Positions 53,114 to 61,390 of a stretch of DNA of 64,000 nt are shown here, one piece after another. This DNA comes from Marinoscillum sp. 108 (GTDB taxonomy: Bacteria; Bacteroidota; Bacteroidia; Cytophagales; Cyclobacteriaceae): the NCBI RefSeq assembly GCF_902506655.1, contig NZ_LR734808.1:1054001-1118000 (forward strand), written 5' to 3'. The notes under the pieces were generated by a model. That model did no database searches. It had not been told where the DNA came from and saw nothing but the letters and a program-made list of their open reading frames with translations. Both the position numbers and the translations under genes were made by a program. The first letter of the stretch is position 1. Each line of letters starts with the position of its first letter.

Positions 53114-55051
53114 TTATTTTACTGTGACGTTCCCCAGAAATTCCGCCAGGCTCATTTCTATTTTTTTAAGCCCGTTGATTTCATCCAGCAGGATATCAAT
53201 GTCATCTTCATTCGTCGTTTCCTTTAGCTTTCTGTTTTCCTCCTCTATCAGGTGCTGCACAATTCTAAACTTCAGCCTCAGGATATTAGAATAGGTAACA
53301 TCCTTCAATTGTTCCTCCTCTTTTGGAATATATATCTGAAATTTCTTCTCCCAGTTCTCGCTCACCTCATGCTTTGAGGTCATCAGGTTGACCACCTCCC
53401 GCTTGATCTCTTCAGAGCCGTGCTGTATGAGGTAATCCCCATCAATGATCACTCCCTCCAGAAGCTTCTCCTTGAAAATATCAAGGATGCTTTTGTACAC
53501 CGGATTGGTAAACTGTATTTCCTCAATCTCTGAAAGAAAGTATGAGATCAGGTCCTCATCCACCAGCTCGTGATTGGTGATATGACTCTTTCCATAATTC
53601 ACCAAAACCCGGATACTCTCTTTCTCCTGAAGCTCTATGACCTTCATGATATCGAGCTCCTCCGGCTCTTCTGGTTGGGCCACCAGCAGGTCTTGTGGAG
53701 TCAGATTTTCACCAGGCTGATAGCCGGCTTTGCCCTTGTCCCTGTTTTGCTGGATAAGGATCTTATTTTGCTCGGCCACCAATACTGCCTCCGAAATACC
53801 TAGCAAATCACTGCATTCCTTCAGGTAGACCGTCCGTTTCACCGGGTCGTCTATCTTGGTGATGGATCTTACAATGTCTTTGATCAACCCGGCTTTTTTA
53901 ACCGGATCATCTTTGGCATCTGCCAAAAACAGTTTTGTTTTGAAGCGAATAATATCTTGAGATTCACTTTCAATGTAGTGACTAAAAGCACTGGTACCCA
54001 ACTGCTTGGCATAGCTGTCCGGATCTTCTCCTTCAGGTAGTGCAACCGCCCGCACGTTGAGCCCACCCTCCAGCAACATATCAATCCCTCTGATGGAAGC
54101 TTTGATCCCTGCGGCATCACCATCGAAGATCACGGTCACGTTTTCTGTGTATCGTTTCAGGAGTTTGATCTGCTCCTCAGTGAGGGCTGTACCTGAGGAA
54201 GACACTACATTTTTGATGCCCGTCTGGTGCATGGAAATGACATCCGTATAGCCTTCTACCAGGTAAACGTTATCTTCTTTTCGGATGTCCTGCTTAGCCT
54301 GAAACAGACCATAGAGAATCCGGCTTTTATTGTAGAGCTCTGTCTCCGGAGAGTTGATGTACTTGGGCTGTTTCTTATCCTTGCCCAGCATTCGGGCACC
54401 GAATGCCACCACTTTGCCGGACACATTGTGAATGGGGAAAATGACCCGATTTCTAAACCTGTCATAAACCTTTCCCTCCTCCTTCACCACAATAAGACCG
54501 GCCTCTTCAAGCAGCTCCTGGCGGTATCCTTTTGCCGTAGCAGCTTTCAGCAAGTGATCCCACTCACTGAGGGTATAGCCCAGTTCAAAATCCTTAATGG
54601 ATTCATCTGTAAATCCCCGCTCTTTGAAGTAGCTAAGGCCTATCGATTTGCCTTCCTCACTCTCCCACAATAGTTCCTGAAAGGATTCCTTGGCGAAATT
54701 GAGTAGGATATAAAGACTGTCTCTCTTGTTTTGAGCCTCCTGGGCTTCGTCGCTCTGCTCCTCCTCTATGATTTCTACACCGTACTTCTTAGCGAGGTAT
54801 TTCAGTGCTTCCAGGTATGAAAGACCATCCACTTCCATGACAAAGGTGATACAATCCCCGCCTTTGCCACTGCTAAAATCTTTGAAAATACCTTTGGAGG
54901 GCACCACATAAAAAGATGCTGTCTTCTCATTGGTGAATGGACTCAGGGCCTTGTAACTGCTTCCTGATCGCTTCAGGGTAAGGTAATCACCCACCACGTC
55001 CACGATATCCATGCGGTTTTTTATCTCATCGATGGTAGCTGGACTGATCAT
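53114..55051 (-). CDS. dnaG: DNA primase with degenerate zinc-binding domain
   Basis: Synthesises RNA primers for replication, 645 residues. The N-terminal CHC2-like domain (1-100) keeps its fold motifs but has lost the zinc ligands. The usual CPFH is SPFT (37-40), and the usual CFGC is DFSS (58-61). The central TOPRIM region is intact (YLVEGYTDVISMHQTGIKNVVSSSGTAL, VTVIFDGDAAGIKA with the metal-binding DGDAAG). The C-terminal helicase-interaction domain is long and acidic (about 430-645). The start at 55051 (MISPATIDEIKNRMDIVDVV) is standard. It has a good -7 element 40 bases upstream. Confidence 0.95.
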   Translation of the reverse strand: MISPATIDEIKNRMDIVDVVGDYLTLKRSGSSYKALSPFTNEKTASFYVVPSKGIFKDFSSGKGGDCITFVMEVDGLSYLEALKYLAKKYGVEIIEEEQSDEAQEAQNKRDSLYILLNFAKESFQELLWESEEGKSIGLSYFKERGFTDESIKDFELGYTLSEWDHLLKAATAKGYRQELLEEAGLIVVKEEGKVYDRFRNRVIFPIHNVSGKVVAFGARMLGKDKKQPKYINSPETELYNKSRILYGLFQAKQDIRKEDNVYLVEGYTDVISMHQTGIKNVVSSSGTALTEEQIKLLKRYTENVTVIFDGDAAGIKASIRGIDMLLEGGLNVRAVALPEGEDPDSYAKQLGTSAFSHYIESESQDIIRFKTKLFLADAKDDPVKKAGLIKDIVRSITKIDDPVKRTVYLKECSDLLGISEAVLVAEQNKILIQQNRDKGKAGYQPGENLTPQDLLVAQPEEPEELDIMKVIELQEKESIRVLVNYGKSHITNHELVDEDLISYFLSEIEEIQFTNPVYKSILDIFKEKLLEGVIIDGDYLIQHGSEEIKREVVNLMTSKHEVSENWEKKFQIYIPKEEEQLKDVTYSNILRLKFRIVQHLIEEENRKLKETTNEDDIDILLDEINGLKKIEMSLAEFLGNVTVK

Positions 55052-55090
55052 AGGTTAATCTTCGCAGTATCAGAGTGATTTTTCAAAGCA

Positions 55091-55098
55091 CAAATCTA
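55091..55098 (-). promoter_or_regulatory. -7 element of the dnaG promoter
   Basis: TAGATTTG on the minus strand matches TAnnTTTG. It lies 40 bases upstream of the dnaG start, so the transcript would begin near 55084. The -33 element is not a clean TTTG. Confidence 0.5.
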
Positions 55099-55137
55099 AG
55101 GCTTTACTCTGAAACGAAACGGCCTATTCCGCAGGGC

Positions 55138-56043
55138 TTATTCAGAACAGAAAGACAATTCTGAATCACAGGATCGCTTCCCCTCATGATAGATGATGTG
55201 AGTTTGACGATGGCGAGCGTCCAGCACATCGTTCTCCAGAAAATCATCAATTATTGATATGTACCCATCCTGTATGGGCTTGCCCGCCCACTCATGTCCA
55301 CCACCACAATCTGTCATGAGATAATACTGCTGGTCAAGCGAACGCAAGCGTTCGGCCAGGGTATACGAACCCGAAAGCATCATAAATCCGGTCTGTTCTG
55401 CATCACAATAGTGGTGTGGTGCATTGGCGTAAGGCACCAGATTGTCACAGGTACCATGAAAAAAAGCCGTGGGAATGGCGTTCTCTTTAGTGATCCACCG
55501 GGCATCCAAAAGCGCACCGGCCATACTGATCACGCCACCATACTTAAAATTGGATGGTAGGATGCCAGCCATGGTTTCATTCCAATAGGTCGCGTGGATT
55601 GCTGCTTCTGCTCCGGCACTGCTCCCAATAATCACGACTCTGGAGGCATCGATACCCAATTCCTCTTTGCGGTCAATCAGATAAGCCACTGCCTGGTGGA
55701 TGTTTCGTGCCGCCTCAAATATGGTGCTGATTTTATTCTGCACGGGCTGATCGCAGCTGAAGGACTTGCCTTTCATGGTGAGGTGATAAGAAATAGTGGC
55801 CGTAACCCAACCCTTTGAAGCATAGCGCTCACAAAAAGCCAGGTGACCTGACTCATCGCGCTTTCCTCCCGAGAACCCACCACCGTGCACGTAGATCAGC
55901 AAAGGGCGAGGCGCTGCTACATCCTTTGGCGTATACAGATCCATGCCAAGCGTGTCTTCATAAACGACCGTATTCCTTTCGAATGACTGTGCCTCGAGAA
56001 AACAAACCGTCATAAGCAGAAAGGATGCAAGAAAATATTTCAT
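55138..56043 (-). CDS. Exported alpha/beta hydrolase (carboxylesterase type)
   Basis: A 301-residue protein with signal peptide MKYFLASFLLMTVCFLEAQ. The oxyanion-hole motif HGGGFSGGKRDE (about 53-64) and the nucleophile elbow GSSAGAEAA (about 139-147) mark the hormone-sensitive lipase/BD-FAE-like esterase group. The catalytic His is probably in CGGGHEWAG, and the Asp in HGTCDNLVPY. Eight or more Cys suggest disulfides outside the cytoplasm. It follows the sulfatase by three bases, so the pair probably strips ester substituents (acyl and sulfate) from an external glycan. The exact substrate is unknown. Confidence 0.85.
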   Translation of the reverse strand: MKYFLASFLLMTVCFLEAQSFERNTVVYEDTLGMDLYTPKDVAAPRPLLIYVHGGGFSGGKRDESGHLAFCERYASKGWVTATISYHLTMKGKSFSCDQPVQNKISTIFEAARNIHQAVAYLIDRKEELGIDASRVVIIGSSAGAEAAIHATYWNETMAGILPSNFKYGGVISMAGALLDARWITKENAIPTAFFHGTCDNLVPYANAPHHYCDAEQTGFMMLSGSYTLAERLRSLDQQYYLMTDCGGGHEWAGKPIQDGYISIIDDFLENDVLDARHRQTHIIYHEGKRSCDSELSFCSE

Positions 56044-56046
56044 AGG

Positions 56047-57543
56047 TCAATAGGTATCTCTGTATATGTGGTCAAATCGTCGTCCATGATCAGGCTTCAG
56101 CGGCATGGATTCACCACCGGTTTCAGACAACCAGGCAAAAAGTGCCGATCTCAACTCCTCAGCCACTTTTCTGTAATCATCATTCCTGATCAGATTATTC
56201 ATTTCATTCGGATCATTTTCAATATCGTATAATTCGTTGATATCCCAAACTCCGTGGTAACGAATAAACTTATACTTTGACGTGCGAACGGCATGAACCG
56301 TAGGCGTCTGAGGAAAAGGGCGCTCCCAAAAGTATTCATAGTAGACCGTGTCACGCCAGGGTATAGATTCCTGATAAAGGAGCTTTTTAAAGGAGCTCCC
56401 GTCCATATGCGCTTTGACTCCCAGTCCGGCCAGGTCCATTACGGTGGGGCCCACATCCACGTTTTGAACCACCTCACTCACCCTGGAGGCCGCCGGGATA
56501 CCGCCTCCCATGGCCAGCATCGGCACTCGCATGGATTCTTCGTAAGCCTGGCGCTTGTCTATGAGCCCGTGTTCGCCAAACGAAAAACCATTATCGCCCA
56601 TGTAGATCACCACGGTATTTTCCAGTAAATCTTCGCTCTCGAGGTAGTCGAGTACGGTACCGATACTTTCATCCACAGAAAGCAGCGTTTCACAATAGCG
56701 CCGGTAAAAGTCCTCAAAATTGATTTGCCCATGATACATGTAATCCACACCGTGCCAGCTATTGCGCTGAGCTTTTGCCCAGTTGGGTAGATCATCATAG
56801 TTGTATTGATCGGCCGAAACGGTGCTTCGCTCATGGCCGGGAGGAAACATGGTGGGCGGGTATGCTACCGGCTCCTCTTCATATTTACCAAGGTGTCTCT
56901 TAGCTGGTTGGAAATCGGCATGCACCCCTTTATGTGATAGGTAGAGAAAAAAGGGTTTTTCTTTATCCCGGTTACTAATGAAATCAATGGCATAGTTGGT
57001 CAACACATCTGTGACATAGGCTGAGTCCCCGTGTACCTCATCTGTACCATTGAAATTGATGGTAGGATTATAATATACACCCTGTCCCTTGAAACTCGCC
57101 CAAAAGTCAAACCCGGGCCGCTGACCAGAATGGTGCTCGCCCATGTGCCATTTGCCAATGAAGCCTGTCTGATAACCGGCTTCCTTCTGGAGGTATTCTG
57201 GGAAAAACACTGTGCCCTCAGGAATGAGCGACTGGTTATCTACCACCTTATGATTATGTGCATACTGACCGCTGAGGATACTTGCACGGCTGGGTGAACA
57301 CAGGGAGGTACTCACAAAGGCATTTTGCACATGTACTCCTTCAGTGGCCATTCGGTCCATATTAGGCGTTTCCAGAAATGGAACTTTCCCCATGAATCCC
57401 ATGAAGTCATAGCGGTGGTCATCACTGAGAATAAACACCACGTTCTTACGATCCGAAAGGTCAGGCTGTGTATAGGATTGCTCTTTTTGGCTGCATGCTG
57501 AAGCGATAATGATCAGTAATACAAGGCTTAAAACTTTCTTCAT
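56047..57543 (-). CDS. Sulfatase lipoprotein (formylglycine type)
   Basis: A 498-residue S1-family sulfatase. A lipoprotein signal ends in ASAC (Cys17). The metal-binding Asp pair lies in VVFILSDDHRYDFMGF, and the formylglycine site is Cys82 in LCSPSRASILSGQYAHNHKV, a full CxPSR motif that needs a maturase. Other ligands are in FIGKWHMGEHH and VVIYMGDNGFSFGEHG. It removes sulfate from a carbohydrate or aryl ester. The C-terminal EYFWERPFPQTPTVHAVRT and LYDIENDPNEMNNL are standard. It is transcribed with the esterase gene and separated from GH3 by a structured terminator. Confidence 0.93.
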   Translation of the reverse strand: MKKVLSLVLLIIIASACSQKEQSYTQPDLSDRKNVVFILSDDHRYDFMGFMGKVPFLETPNMDRMATEGVHVQNAFVSTSLCSPSRASILSGQYAHNHKVVDNQSLIPEGTVFFPEYLQKEAGYQTGFIGKWHMGEHHSGQRPGFDFWASFKGQGVYYNPTINFNGTDEVHGDSAYVTDVLTNYAIDFISNRDKEKPFFLYLSHKGVHADFQPAKRHLGKYEEEPVAYPPTMFPPGHERSTVSADQYNYDDLPNWAKAQRNSWHGVDYMYHGQINFEDFYRRYCETLLSVDESIGTVLDYLESEDLLENTVVIYMGDNGFSFGEHGLIDKRQAYEESMRVPMLAMGGGIPAASRVSEVVQNVDVGPTVMDLAGLGVKAHMDGSSFKKLLYQESIPWRDTVYYEYFWERPFPQTPTVHAVRTSKYKFIRYHGVWDINELYDIENDPNEMNNLIRNDDYRKVAEELRSALFAWLSETGGESMPLKPDHGRRFDHIYRDTY

Positions 57544-57559
57544 TTCATGTTCATTTTAG

Positions 57560-57668
57560 CATAAAAAAACACCCACCATCAGAAAATTTTCATAAACGCC
57601 GGCATAAGACTTATTCCCAGAAGTCTGACACCTTAAAAGCGAATGGGTCAATGTTTCTGAATGGTGGG
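57560..57668 (-). terminator. Large structured terminator between GH3 and sulfatase genes
   Basis: CCCACCAT..CAGAAA (57572-57585) pairs with TTTCTGAATGGTGGG (57654-57668), 14-15 bp with one bulge. A T7 run follows on the minus strand (57569-57563), and a shorter T6 run lies on the other side. A second hairpin, AGACTT with AAGTCT (57607-57625 region), sits inside the loop. It would close the GH144-GH3 unit. The rest of this 174-base gap shows nothing else. Confidence 0.6.
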
Positions 57669-57717
57669 ATTTTTTGAAGTGTGAAGAAGTAACAACTATG
57701 GGAATTTCTTAATTAAT

Positions 57718-60012
57718 TTATTTCGTCCAATTTACCTTTTGTCTCTGCACATCTCTTGAGTTGGCGCCTACCATGATTTCAAATTCACCAGATTTCCAGT
57801 CAAACTCCAAATCTGAGTTGTAGAACTTCAAGTCTTCATTAGTTACCTCAAAAGTCACGGTGACTGTCTCTCCTGCTGCTATCAAAACCTTCTGAAAACC
57901 TTTTAACTCCTGTACCGGACGGGTGATGCTTCCCACCACATCTCTGATGTATAATTGCACCACTTCCTTACCATCCACATCACTTTCATTGGTGACTGGC
58001 ACAGATACCCGAAGAACCTCTGCTCCCTTGAGTTCCTGGTGAGACAGGGTCATATCACCAAATTCGAAGGTGGAATAACTCAACCCAAAGCCGAAAGGAT
58101 ATAAAGGCTCATTGCTCACATCCAGGTAATTGGACCGAAACTTCTGAAACCACTGACCCTCCGCCAGGGGTCGGCCGGTGTTCTTATGGTTGTAGTAGAT
58201 AGGCACCTGTCCGATATTTTGAGGGAATGTAGTGCTCAATTTACCCGATGGGTTCACCTCACCAAAAAGCACATCAGCGATGGCCAAACCACCTTCACTT
58301 CCTGCAAACCATGTATTGAGAATAGCAGGAACACTTTCTGACTCCCATTTGATGGCAAGCGGCCGGCCACTTTGCAGTACAAGTACCACTGGTTTGCCCG
58401 TTTTCAGAAGTGCCTTCAGGAGGTTCTGTTGACTTTGGGGAATTGAAATATCTGATCTACTGGAGCTCTCTCCTGACATCTCAGCTGATTCACCCAATAA
58501 GGCTACGATCACCTCTGACTTTTGGGCTACAGCCAGCGCTTCCTTAATGAGTGCGTCGGCAGAGCGCTCATCCCTGTAGGTAGGCTTACCGAAAATACTC
58601 ACCCTGGCTTCCAGGTCTGCCTCCTCATAGACATTCGCGCCCTTTGCATATAGAATATTTGTATGAGCTCCACCCACTGCTTTCATTCCTTCCAGAAGTG
58701 AAATGGACTTGGTGAAATCTGCTGCCACACTCCAGGTGCCAGTCATGTTCTCTTTATTATTGGCCAAAGGTCCTATCAGGGCAATGGTTCCGCCCTTCTT
58801 TAGGGGCAACACATTGTCTTCATTTTTCAAAAGAACCAACGATTGAGCTGCAATCTTCCTCGCTGCCTGTCTCTTATCGGCCGTGTAAATTTCCTTCTCT
58901 GATCGTTGAATGTCACAGTACCGATAAGGGTCTTCAAAAAGGCCCAGCTCAAATTTCGCTCGCAGGATTCTGCGACAAGCCGCGTCGATTTGTGCTTCCG
59001 TGATAGCTCCTTCTTCCAGTGATTTTTTGAGTGTGGTCAAAAAGCCCTCTCCTACCATATCCATGTCTATTCCGGCATTCAAAGCCAGAGCAGATACCGT
59101 CTGCAAATCACCCATACCATGGTCTATCATCTCATTGATTCCTGTATAATCGGTCACTGAGAAACCATCGAAACCCCACTGTTCACGGAGCACTTCTGTC
59201 ATCAGCCAGCGATTACCTGTAGCAGGGATACCATCTATTTCATTGAAAGAAGCCATAACGCTACCAACTCCTGCATCGATAGCTGCTTTGTAAGGAGGGA
59301 AATACTCATTGTACATTCGCACCCGACTCATATCCACGGTGTTGTAGTCCCGGCCTGCTTCAATGGCACCGTATAGCGCAAAATGTTTGACACAAGCCAT
59401 CATGGTGTTGTAAGCAGTAAGATCATCACCCTGATATCCGCGTACCATGGCCCCTGCCATCAGGGATGCCAGGTAAGGGTCTTCACCCACACCTTCGGAT
59501 ATCCTGCCCCAGCGCGGGTCACGACAGATATCTACCATCGGAGAAAAGGTCCATGAAATACCATCTGCTGTGGCCTCCTGTGCGGCGATTCTGGTAGACA
59601 GCTCGATGAGTTCCATATCCCAAACGCATGATAGTCCCAGGGGAATGGGGAAAACTGTTTTGTAGCCATGGATCACATCCATACCAAAAATCAACGGGAT
59701 TTTAAGACGGCTCTCCTCTACAGCTATTTGCTGGGTAGCTCTGATTTTTTCTACACCGCTGATATTAAATAATCCTCCTACCTGGCCAGCTTTGATCTTT
59801 GGCACTATCCCCGTATTGGAAGCCAAACCTGTGCTGATGTCACCAGCCCCCGGAAGATTGAGCTGCCCTATCTTCTCCTCTATGGTCATAAGATTTAAAA
59901 GAGAGTCTATCTGAGCCTCATAGGGCTCACCCGCTTGTATCGGATCAGGCGCAGAGCAACTGCCCAAAAACAGCGATATCATCATTATCCCAATCACTAA
60001 TAGATTCCTCAT
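57718..60012 (-). CDS. Glycoside hydrolase family 3 beta-glucosidase (lipoprotein)
   Basis: A 764-residue BglX-like enzyme. The signal MRNLLVIGIMMISLFLGSC ends in a lipobox. The N-terminal barrel has IGQLNLPGAG, IPLIFGMDVIHGYKTVFPIPLG, WTFSPMVDICRDPRWGRISEGVGEDPYL, and the nucleophile Asp in GFSVTDYTGINEM. The alpha/beta sandwich domain carries the acid/base region (AEMSGESSSRSDISIPQSQ), and a C-terminal FnIII-like domain follows (YPFGFGLSYSTFEFG). It releases glucose from beta-linked oligosaccharides. The frame reaches 60063, but the ATG at 60012 directly precedes the signal peptide. It lies downstream of two GH144 genes and probably finishes their products. Confidence 0.93.
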   Translation of the reverse strand: MRNLLVIGIMMISLFLGSCSAPDPIQAGEPYEAQIDSLLNLMTIEEKIGQLNLPGAGDISTGLASNTGIVPKIKAGQVGGLFNISGVEKIRATQQIAVEESRLKIPLIFGMDVIHGYKTVFPIPLGLSCVWDMELIELSTRIAAQEATADGISWTFSPMVDICRDPRWGRISEGVGEDPYLASLMAGAMVRGYQGDDLTAYNTMMACVKHFALYGAIEAGRDYNTVDMSRVRMYNEYFPPYKAAIDAGVGSVMASFNEIDGIPATGNRWLMTEVLREQWGFDGFSVTDYTGINEMIDHGMGDLQTVSALALNAGIDMDMVGEGFLTTLKKSLEEGAITEAQIDAACRRILRAKFELGLFEDPYRYCDIQRSEKEIYTADKRQAARKIAAQSLVLLKNEDNVLPLKKGGTIALIGPLANNKENMTGTWSVAADFTKSISLLEGMKAVGGAHTNILYAKGANVYEEADLEARVSIFGKPTYRDERSADALIKEALAVAQKSEVIVALLGESAEMSGESSSRSDISIPQSQQNLLKALLKTGKPVVLVLQSGRPLAIKWESESVPAILNTWFAGSEGGLAIADVLFGEVNPSGKLSTTFPQNIGQVPIYYNHKNTGRPLAEGQWFQKFRSNYLDVSNEPLYPFGFGLSYSTFEFGDMTLSHQELKGAEVLRVSVPVTNESDVDGKEVVQLYIRDVVGSITRPVQELKGFQKVLIAAGETVTVTFEVTNEDLKFYNSDLEFDWKSGEFEIMVGANSRDVQRQKVNWTK

Positions 60013-60046
60013 GTCCAATGTTATCTTTTGATGTAAAAGTGTGTGT

Positions 60047-61390
60047 CTATTTTTCATACTCAAAGCCCAATTTCTTCAGGCCATTTTGTACCTCAGGTGC
60101 GGACATAAACAGATCCCACAGCAAGCCACTCCTGTAGTTCTCGATCATGACCGGGATTGGTCCCTGATCAATGGCCAGGTACCGCGGCAAGTACCAGTCG
60201 GCGCTAAAACTAAAGGCATCATAAGGACCATATTTTCCCACTAGCGTATCTCGCTGCGGCGCATATAAAAACTTCAGCATCTGCATACTCTCTTTGGGAG
60301 TATAAGGAAAGGATGACAATGCAGCTGTTGGGGAAATTACCCCTAAATCTGCCCCCGGCCTATGCCCGGCATACCCTTTCATGGAATAGCTGGAAGTCAT
60401 CCCCCAACAGTTTTCACCGTAACCTTCATACTGCTCTGGGTTCTCAAGGCAATATGCATAGTGGATTTTTGCATGATTCTGATTGAGTGCCCAATACTCC
60501 CCATACTTATCCTTAAGACCTCTGGGATCCAACCCCAGATAAGAGTAGTGCGCCCAAAACAGTGGTCCCACCTTACTTTCATCATGCTCATAGTGATTGA
60601 GCACCAGGTCGTACCCGTAATAAGTTTCATTTGATTCTATGTTACCGTCAAGGGCCCAGCCCTTGTGATACACTTCTGGAGTCACAGGGTGTGTAGGTGA
60701 AGACGCTGCCAACACATACATGATGAGTGCTTCATTATACCCTCCCACAGGAAAGTTCATGTCCCAACCATAGTTGGGTGACCAGTGCCAGTAAAGAACA
60801 TGCTCACCACCTTTGGTATGCCAATCCCACTCTACCTCCTTCCAAATGGTATCGATGCGCTCTGCTATTGCTCTTTCTTTTTCGTTGCCATCTTTGAAAT
60901 ACTGCCTCACCGCCAGTAGTCCTTGTATCAGGAAGGCGGTCTCCACCAAATCTCCACCGTCATCCTTTTTGCTGAAGGCCTTGGTTTTGCCGGTATCTCC
61001 ATACCACCAGTGCGGGTACACTCCGTGGTAGCGATCTGCCGTTTCCAGAAAGTCGAGAATTCGCTCATACCTGCGGACTGCTTCCTCCCGCTCAATAAAC
61101 CCACGCTCTATGCCCACCAATATGGCCATAACACCAAATCCGGATCCTCCAGAGGTAACTACATTTTCATCGTTGCTTGGGTAAATACCGTCCATGTGGA
61201 CACGCTCCCGGGCAAGCCCTGAATTGGGCTCAGCACCATCCCAGAAGTACTGAAAAGTCTGATATTGCACTTTATCCAAAAGGGAGTCCTCCCGTATCAA
61301 TGTGGTAGCTGTCTGCTCCTTCTGTTTAGAGCTGCATGCACTCATAATTACCAGTACTATGAGTGTCCCTATTTTAAACAAATTATTCAT
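60047..61390 (-). CDS. GH144 endo-beta-1,2-glucanase-like lipoprotein (short form)
   Basis: A 447-residue protein of the glucoamylase-like GH144 group, named for endo-beta-1,2-glucanases of Bacteroidota. The lipoprotein signal is MNNLFKIGTLIVLVIMSAC. The (alpha/alpha)6 barrel begins LLDKVQYQTFQYFWDGAEPNSGLARERVH. Conserved blocks are VTSGGSGFGVMAILVGIERGF, DGGDLVETAFLIQGLLAVRQYF, VLYWHWSPNYGWDMNFPVGGYNEALIMYVLA, and SMKGYAGHRPGADLGVISPTAALSSFPYTP. It has no extra domain. The ATG at 61390 is chosen over 61411 because it directly precedes the signal, and it overlaps the upstream paralogue by eight bases. Confidence 0.88.
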   Translation of the reverse strand: MNNLFKIGTLIVLVIMSACSSKQKEQTATTLIREDSLLDKVQYQTFQYFWDGAEPNSGLARERVHMDGIYPSNDENVVTSGGSGFGVMAILVGIERGFIEREEAVRRYERILDFLETADRYHGVYPHWWYGDTGKTKAFSKKDDGGDLVETAFLIQGLLAVRQYFKDGNEKERAIAERIDTIWKEVEWDWHTKGGEHVLYWHWSPNYGWDMNFPVGGYNEALIMYVLAASSPTHPVTPEVYHKGWALDGNIESNETYYGYDLVLNHYEHDESKVGPLFWAHYSYLGLDPRGLKDKYGEYWALNQNHAKIHYAYCLENPEQYEGYGENCWGMTSSYSMKGYAGHRPGADLGVISPTAALSSFPYTPKESMQMLKFLYAPQRDTLVGKYGPYDAFSFSADWYLPRYLAIDQGPIPVMIENYRSGLLWDLFMSAPEVQNGLKKLGFEYEK

